From Siphonodentalium dalli (lineage: Eukaryota; Mollusca; Scaphopoda; Gadilida; Siphonodentaliidae), in NCBI GenBank assembly GCA_032622095.1, contig CP136066.1, positions 131,037,917 through 131,101,916 of the forward strand: 64,000 nucleotides of DNA. The letters are read 5' to 3'. Each line of letters opens with the position of its first letter. Positions within the stretch are counted from its first letter, which is position 1. Shown one piece after another: positions 58,605-64,000 of the stretch. Below the pieces are notes generated by a model. That model had not been told where the DNA came from. It saw nothing but the letters and a program-made list of their open reading frames with translations, and did no database searches. Made by a program: the position numbers and the translations under genes.

Positions 58605-59040
58605 AAGCAAAAATTCAAATTTTCTAAGTTGAAAAAAGGGCCATAACTCACGCTATCATCTGGAAACCAAAAAAACAAAGAGAAAAATTGAATTTTCTAA
58701 GTGAAAAAAGGGCCATAACTCTGGTGAAAATGGGTGGACGAAACCCGCGCTATGCATGTAGCTGTTCCCCCATGCTGCTCTATCACCATACCAAATATCA
58801 GCTAAATCTGCCTGCCGAGCGGTTGCTGAACAATAATGCAAAATGTTTGTACGGACGGACAAAATTGAATTTTCTAAGTAAAAAAAGGGCCATAACTCTG
58901 GTGAAAATGGGTGGACGAAACCCGCGCCATGCATGTAGCTGTTCCCCCATGCTGCTCTATCACCATACCAAATATCAGTTAAATCTGCCCAGCGGTTGCT
59001 GAACAATAATGCAAAATGTTTGTACGGAAGTACGGACGGA
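58605..59040 (+). repeat. E-family tandem repeat, 177-bp period
   Basis: AAAATTGAATTTTCTAAGT starts units at 58684 and 58861; a partial unit precedes at 58612. Each has AAAGGGCCATAACTCTGGTG, AAAATGGGTGGACGAAACCC, GCATGTAGCTGTTCCCCCAT and GCAAAATGTTTGTACGGA. A short ACGG tail ends the array next to a MITE. The matching open frames on both strands are repeat translations. Confidence 0.85.
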
Positions 59041-59056
59041 GACGTCGACTATATTA

Positions 59057-59409
59057 TTTTATAGAGCCCATATACAGCATGAGCAGGTGAGATAGGAATG
59101 TATGCGCCCGATGCGATCTCGGTGGATTCCGATACCTCCCGCTAACAACAAGGGCACCTGACTACGACTGTTGTTGAATTTATAGTTGTAAATTTTGGGC
59201 TTGGTAAGTGTATACCATCGTGTAATCAATTCATGATATTCAGGATTCTTTACAATTTTATTTACACTATTTTTATTTTTGACTGGCTAAAACTGCTCCT
59301 ACGGCAGAATAGCATAATATAAGCTTCCGGTGAGCAAGGCGGGTACCTTGTTTGTGGGCCCAGGACACTGTGGCATCACCTGCTCATTCTGTATATGGGC
59401 TCTATAAAA
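59057..59409. mobile_element. 353-bp MITE with 34-bp TIRs
   Basis: TTTTATAGAGCCCATATACA GCATGAGCAGGTGA (59057-59090) is matched, with one mismatch, by the reverse complement of 59376-59409. The flanks (TATTA before, CATATATA after) leave a TA target duplication possible. The interior has no transposase. It resembles a small non-autonomous DNA transposon; superfamily open. Confidence 0.85.
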
Positions 59410-61010
59410 CATATATACCCACCGACTTCAAGTCGGGGGCATAACAAAGCAAAGTCGCAGAGCCGAAGACGGTCAAAGAAATGAACGTATAGCATCAACG
59501 AATGGCAGCTGGAATAAAACTTGGGGATCGTGTGACACAAAATCACAACCACTGTCATGTCGAGTTGGAATACATTCCCTCAGCTTTAAGAGATAGGAAG
59601 ATTTTCAACTGTTCCTTTATATAGATTACAGGTATCTATGCAGTGTTCAGTCTTTGAAATCGGATACCATTATGCACAAATCATATTAAGGCCATTATTT
59701 CTATCTAATTTCGAACACAATTACCTAATATTATGTCATCATTCTCACAGCGTGTGCTTATTCACACGTAATCGGAAACGACCCCCATATATAAGCTTTA
59801 TGCTTGATGTCGGATCCCTTCCGTGCATAAACCAATAGTCATGATTCATATTTTGTAACATACACTGTATTTGAATGATATGGAATAAATACTGTTTACA
59901 TCAAGTTTCGATCGAGTCGTAAATAAATTTCGAAGTACAATTGCTACATGCGCTCGTACTGTGCGCGACTTTGGGAGCAAATGTACACTAAGTTTACTAA
60001 GACTGATTTCGATCGAGTAATATGATTATCTATATAGGGCAGGAACTTGTCTAGCTGGCACACCCTCCCCCGGTGGTAGTAATATAGGTTGTAGGCTTCC
60101 TGTGCTATAATTAGTATGTCATGCCCCATCTTGAATCTTCGGATGCGCGGGTAAAAAAATTGACGCTCTCTGTCTGAAAAATACATTTGAATTTGTAATA
60201 GTACCGGCAATCGTTATAAACTGGTTATCTCGATTATTTTCAAATACACCTTAACATTTTAAAGGAAAAAGAACGCTCTTTATCATACCGCTATTGCTTC
60301 ATTTTGCTTCATGTACTTTACTATACACAGTGCAATCGATTAACCATAGCCCATATATATGACCAATTCGCAACAGATGCGTATATAAAGATCTGAATGA
60401 CCGACAATTGCGCGTTCAATGGTTCAAGATATATACATATCGATATTAAATAGACGTCCCGTGTGTGTGGAAGCTATCAATTCAGAACAAAACAAATGAC
60501 GTAGACATGTCAACTGGAAGTGTTCTCAAGTGGCTTTTTGGTTAATCGCCAGTCGTAGGAAATTGACACACTTGAGTTCCGGAATTCGTAGAATCAAAAT
60601 ATGCAAGCAATATCATTGCGGAAGGGGAGTGCGATGATGTCGCAGTACATATAGTCCCTTCAAGTTGTAATAGTCACGTGTTTATAGCTTATGATATCTA
60701 TGATAAGTTAAACGTATTCGCATGCTATTATATTGGACAGAGTATATGTTGAAACCACAGAGTTACATAGATAGTTAGACAGTTTTATTTAGTGCGATGT
60801 ATATAAATACACATATTAGAATCGGTCCTATATAAACCAGTATTACTATATGGTTGTATAGCGTAAATAGCAGAACAATAAAATGGTGTCGGTCATTAAT
60901 ATGAATATTATAATTAAATTGAAATGACAAGAGTTATTTTATTTACATGAAATATATGGATGTTTTAGAGGTGGTATTGGGGTCTATTAAGACTCGTGAA
61001 TTAGTATGTA
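59410..61010. other. No recognised feature
   Basis: Mostly single-copy-looking AT-rich sequence. The minus-strand frame 59944-60210 (88 residues) shows no family I can name. A short palindrome CCGACTTCAAGTCGG lies at 59419-59433. Confidence 0.4.
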
Positions 61011-61012
61011 CG

Positions 61013-62480
61013 CCAGGGGGGGTGGGCCGTAAGAAAAGTTGCGAGACATGGGGGTCTTTTTTTTTTTATTTCCATTTTTTAACACCCACCCACCCTTTCT
61101 TGCATTTTTTTTCCATAAAATTTTAGACACCCACCCCAAAACATCAAATCTTTATGTTGGTCCCCTCTGTAAAAACGATCAACCGCTCTATAATGGTCCC
61201 TTCTTTGAAAGACCAAACTAAATGTTACTTCCTGTTAACAAACATGTGCAAAATTGAACTCTAAGCAATCAACAAAGGTAGAATATGATGTGTTTATATT
61301 GGTAAATTTATAACCCAGCCTATTCATCTGTGTGAGTACAGCTGGTAAGTAGATGAAAAATATGTTGAATCCCCTGGAATGACAACAAAAAATAACTAGG
61401 GCCAGTGTTAGGGCCTATAGTAGAATAAAACATTACACAAAATTAAATTTATCTTTTTTTCAGACATCAACCAGCATCAACTAGTAGGCCTAGAGCCTAT
61501 AGTAATACCAAAAAGGAAAATGTGCATATGAACCAGTGTACGACCTCGCATTACGACTTAGAACTTTGCCTAAAATAATGGTTTAACCCTTTGAGTTTGA
61601 ACGTTGATGGTCAATTTATTGCCAAATCCATATACACGGATGTATATTACTGAGATTCATTTGGACAATCAGAGCTGAACTTCGGTCATGTACTGGATGG
61701 AGTTCATGTGCAATAAGAAATTCACACACATTGTGTACATGACCTTTATGTGTGCCTTCAAACTAGACCACCTTGCATGCACATCATCTTATAAATATAC
61801 AATAATTAAGTAAATTAATTTTTCTTCTTTGATAATTTTCAAATTAGCCTGAATTAGATATTAAGTGTCATTTACATTGTAGTATATGCAGGTAATTATA
61901 GGATATGCATGTAATAATTACAATGTGAACAAAACTGAAATGTGTCCTGGCCCCTCTTCACATCTATTTAAATAATATTTTTATACTTTTCAGAAGACTA
62001 TCCAAGGAAGGTTATATATTTTTTTTCTTTCAATAAATGTTATTAAAACTTTATGTCTTCATGTCTACTTATTTACTTATTGATGGTTGTCAACAACACT
62101 GAAACTAATAATTTAACATTTCAAATAATTATTTGACAAAAGTATATTTTTAAATCAATTTAGTATACAAACACTGATACAAATACTTATTTCATACATT
62201 ACACTCATGCATCAACTAACTGTATGAATAAATAGACTGTCATGAACTATAATAATTATTGTAATATTCTGTCATGAGTTGTCAGCTGATATTGTCAGAC
62301 TGCATTAAGTTCACCCTACCCTAGAGCTATCTGAAGTATTTTTTTTTATTGATCTACACCGTGAACTAGACAAATTTCAATATAAAAACTGCCAAATAAA
62401 CTGAATAATAAATAAACACAATAAAAAAAAATTGCGCGCCAAAAAAATCAATGAAAATTTTGGGACCCACCCCCACAAAA
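61013..62480. mobile_element. Possible insertion with G-run/C-run ends
   Basis: The left edge has CCAGGGGGGGTGGGCC and the right edge GGGACCCACCCCCAC, reminiscent of the G-run MITE at 23348. Recognisable LINE code begins right after the right edge. The interior is non-repetitive. No target duplication is seen. Weak call. Confidence 0.3.
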
Positions 62481-62482
62481 TT

Positions 62483-63147
62483 CTCTTTAAAAAACTTGAA
62501 ACCTATGGAATAAGAGGCTAAGCCAATCATTGGTTTAGAAATTATTTGAATAATAGATTTCAATATGTGGATCTAGAAGGTAGGGTTTCATCTAAACTTC
62601 CCATTACATGTGGAGTCCCCCAGGGATTTGTGGCTGGGCCGATTCTCTTTTTGATTTATGTAAACGATATGCACAAATCTACTGCCTTGTCATTGTTATC
62701 TTTTGCAGATGACACCACTGTGTACTCCTCAAACCATAACCTTGATTATTTGTATGACAACTTTAACAATGAACTTGCAAAACTAAGTAAATGTTGTCGA
62801 ACTAATAGGCTATCACTAAACACTAAAAAAACAAATATATGCTGATACAACCTAAAAATGGCCCATATTGGAGTAGACTGTCAGGAGAAATCATTTAAGT
62901 TTCTTGGAATACACATTGATGAACACCTATCATTCGAACATCACGTGAAAGCTATTTGTGCAAAAACTAGTAACTCCTTATATGCTATAAATCGAGTAAA
63001 AAAAATCCTTCCGTTTGACTGTCTCCGTATGCTGTATCTTACATTAGTACACTCGCATATTCTCTATGGAATTGAGCTATGGGGCAATGCCGGTACCCAC
63101 AACCAAGTTGTTGTTTTACAGAAAAAAGCTATCCGAGCCATTAACAA
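62483..63147 (+). pseudogene. LINE reverse transcriptase fragment, second family
   Basis: Plus-strand translation gives LFKKLETYGIRG, a stop, then NHWFRNYLNNRFQYV, ITCGVPQGFVAGPILFLIYV, the catalytic LSFADDTTVYSS and LSLNTKKTN. A stop at 62843 interrupts the same frame before FKFLGIHIDEHLSFEHHVKA, ILYGIELWGNAG and VVLQKKAIRAIN. The FADD motif and GVPQG block differ from the YADD family at 8345, so this is another LINE lineage (CR1/Jockey-like by motif). A B element cuts it off at 63148. Confidence 0.9.
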
Positions 63148-63796
63148 ACGAGAGGCCGATCACGATCGGCAGATGTTTAACCCATACTTTGGCGATAACG
63201 ATTAGCTATGTTCATAAAATACTTACACCAACATTTTCAACAATTCACACCTTACTATTAAAGCTACTCGATCTGATTAAGCACCCCTCAGTTACTATTT
63301 ATTTGGCTTCGGGGGTAAAAAATATTTTCAAATCGAGGAACCCATTCCTCAAAGCTCAGAGTAAGCAGATATCAATTTTTAAAATCTATTATCTTTAACC
63401 ACCTGGAATATTTAGTGGCCATATGAAAGTCGATGAAGATGGATAACTCTAAATTCAAGTGGCTTTTTTTGTGTCAGATATATGACAAAGCAGCAAAATT
63501 TCATTGTACAAAATGTTGAAAAATAACAGATTTTGGGCAATTTTATACTATAGTGGACTGTGGTTAGCATTATTTTTGGGCAATTAATCGATTCTGATAA
63601 CAGAAGCGGAAGTGGCATAAGACTTATTGGGCACCTTCCATATGAACGTGGATATGGCATTTGATTCCAACCTATTAAGTCAGTTGATAATAGCTATATA
63701 GTCTTATAGAGCTCAGTCCATACTCAGGCAGAAGAATCATACATAACAGTTGAAATTTAGTAAAATATGATTGATAATGATTGGATATAACATACT
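63148..63796 (+). mobile_element. B-family element 5' part, interrupted
   Basis: ACGAGAGGCCGATCACGATC, GGCAGATGTTTAACCCATAC and ATTCACACCTTACTATTA match 4491-4615. The B body stops at 63257, where a TIR-element arm begins, and resumes near 63605 with GAAGTGGCATAAGACTTATT GGGCACCTT, then ATTCCAACCTATTAAGTCA. The next arm begins at 63797. An open frame crossing the LINE/B junction is accidental. Confidence 0.7.
63257..63600. mobile_element. Rearranged copy of the TACTCAATCCG TIR element
   Basis: ATTAAAGCTACTCGATCTG, GGCTTCGGGGGTAAAAAATA, TCGAGGAACCCATTCCTCAA AGCTCAGA is a diverged left arm of the element at 35952. From 63424 the sequence GTCGATGAAGATGGATAACT CTAAATTCAAGTGG is the inverted form of 37153-37185, so the interior has been flipped or this is a different variant. 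No clear right TIR. Confidence 0.55.
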
Positions 63797-64000
63797 TTAA
63801 AGGTACTCAATCCGATAAAACTCCTATCAATTACTATTTCAATGACTTTGGGGGTCAAAAATATTTTATTCGAGTCGAGGAAGCCACCCATCAAAGCTCA
63901 GATTTTAGATTTTAGAAATCTATTATTTTTCTTTATTGGGCATACTTTCTGGACCAGATCAGTCAAAATTGCGTTATTATTACCACTTGATTTTAGAGTT
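63797..64000 (+). mobile_element. Left end of a TIR element running off the window
   Basis: TTAAAGGTACTCAATCCGAT, GACTTTGGGGGTCAAAAATA and CGAGTCGAGGAAGCCACCCA match 35953-36090 closely. It then reads GCGTTATTATTACCACTTGA TTTTAGAGTT, joining sequence that is separated by the 1-kb passenger in the copy at 35952. It also contains an extra GGGCATACTTTCTGGACCAG at 63939. Confidence 0.85.

Noticed and set aside
58656-59006. Frames of 116 and 104 residues with an internal protein repeat
   Set aside because: The repeat is the 177-bp DNA tandem repeat read in two frames; both strands are open by chance.
59944-60210. Possible similarity of an 88-residue minus-strand frame to the LINE C-terminus
   Set aside because: Only a YYYHR-like stretch matches; the cysteine-histidine knuckle is missing and alignment needs several gaps.
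58351-60210. Possible host exons on the minus strand sharing a CYRRG/YYHRG-like stretch
   Set aside because: The resemblance is a handful of residues, frames are interrupted and no splice structure can be supported.
63066-63398. 110-residue frame beginning in LINE code
   Set aside because: It crosses the junction into a B element and a TIR element and is in the wrong frame for the LINE.
1-64000. CRISPR array, prophage or bacterial operon
   Set aside because: Regular repeats here have periods of 130-200 bp with diverged units and no spacers; there are no operons, ribosome-binding sites or long intact genes. The DNA is eukaryotic.
1-64000. tRNA, rRNA or spliceosomal RNA genes, or tRNA-derived SINEs
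   Set aside because: No A-box/B-box pair or cloverleaf was seen. GGTTCGAATTC at 14160 lies inside a LINE remnant and lacks the rest of a tRNA.
1-64000. LTR retrotransposons
   Set aside because: No pair of long direct repeats with TG...CA ends and no integrase or protease motif was found.

Overview
The window is AT-rich eukaryotic DNA packed with transposable elements. I find no intact protein-coding gene, no operon structure, no tRNA or rRNA gene and no CRISPR array. The repeats suggest a lophotrochozoan animal, most likely a marine mollusc. They include many copies of elements with tandem cores of about 130-180 bp, an (ACGG)n-type microsatellite and a 3' hairpin. This architecture is known from bivalve pearl elements and Helentron-associated elements (HINEs). 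Short Helitrons and decayed LINEs are also present. The organism call is an inference.

Layout. Positions 1-1790 hold tangled pieces of two families, here called A/B (5' end with CCGATCACGATCGG, 3' end a TACCATA..TATGGTA hairpin) and C (5' hairpin with CAGTCA/TGACTG, 3' hairpin GAGACTTCGTCTC, end GAGCTAAAA). Next come a ~180-bp satellite between inverted arms (2194-4265), a complete B element (4491-6818) and a frameshifted LINE (8345-10845). A degenerate tandem array follows (11.4-13.5 kb), then minus-strand LINE pieces (13.9-15.3 kb), a CTTAAG-palindrome cluster and two tandem duplications (16.2-17.9 kb). A LINE 3' end is split by a TIR element (19.6-21.3 kb). A B element carrying two nested insertions spans 22.4-26.3 kb. 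A perfect 118-bp inverted repeat lies at 26.9-27.2 kb. From 27.6 to 35.6 kb are C and A elements, a short Helitron and a LINE split by an A element. From 36.0 to 37.4 kb is a TIR element with a 1-kb passenger, whose inverted truncated copy lies at 41.5-42.3 kb inside another B element. From 38.1 to 39.0 kb are two more Helitron-like units. Fold-back elements lie at 43.9 and 46.2 kb. From 47.5 to 57.9 kb are B, C and D repeats nested in each other. The window ends with a 177-bp tandem repeat, a 353-bp MITE, a second kind of LINE (62.5-63.1 kb) cut by a B element, and the start of another TIR element.

The genes do not act together; what the window records is a history of nested insertions. Because several elements sit inside others present in intact form elsewhere in the window, boundaries can be read by comparing filled and empty sites. 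The strongest leads are the A/B and C families as rolling-circle-like elements, the canonical Helitron terminus at 32971, the perfect palindrome near 27035 and the passenger element ending in CTAG. Family letters A-E are labels used only here.
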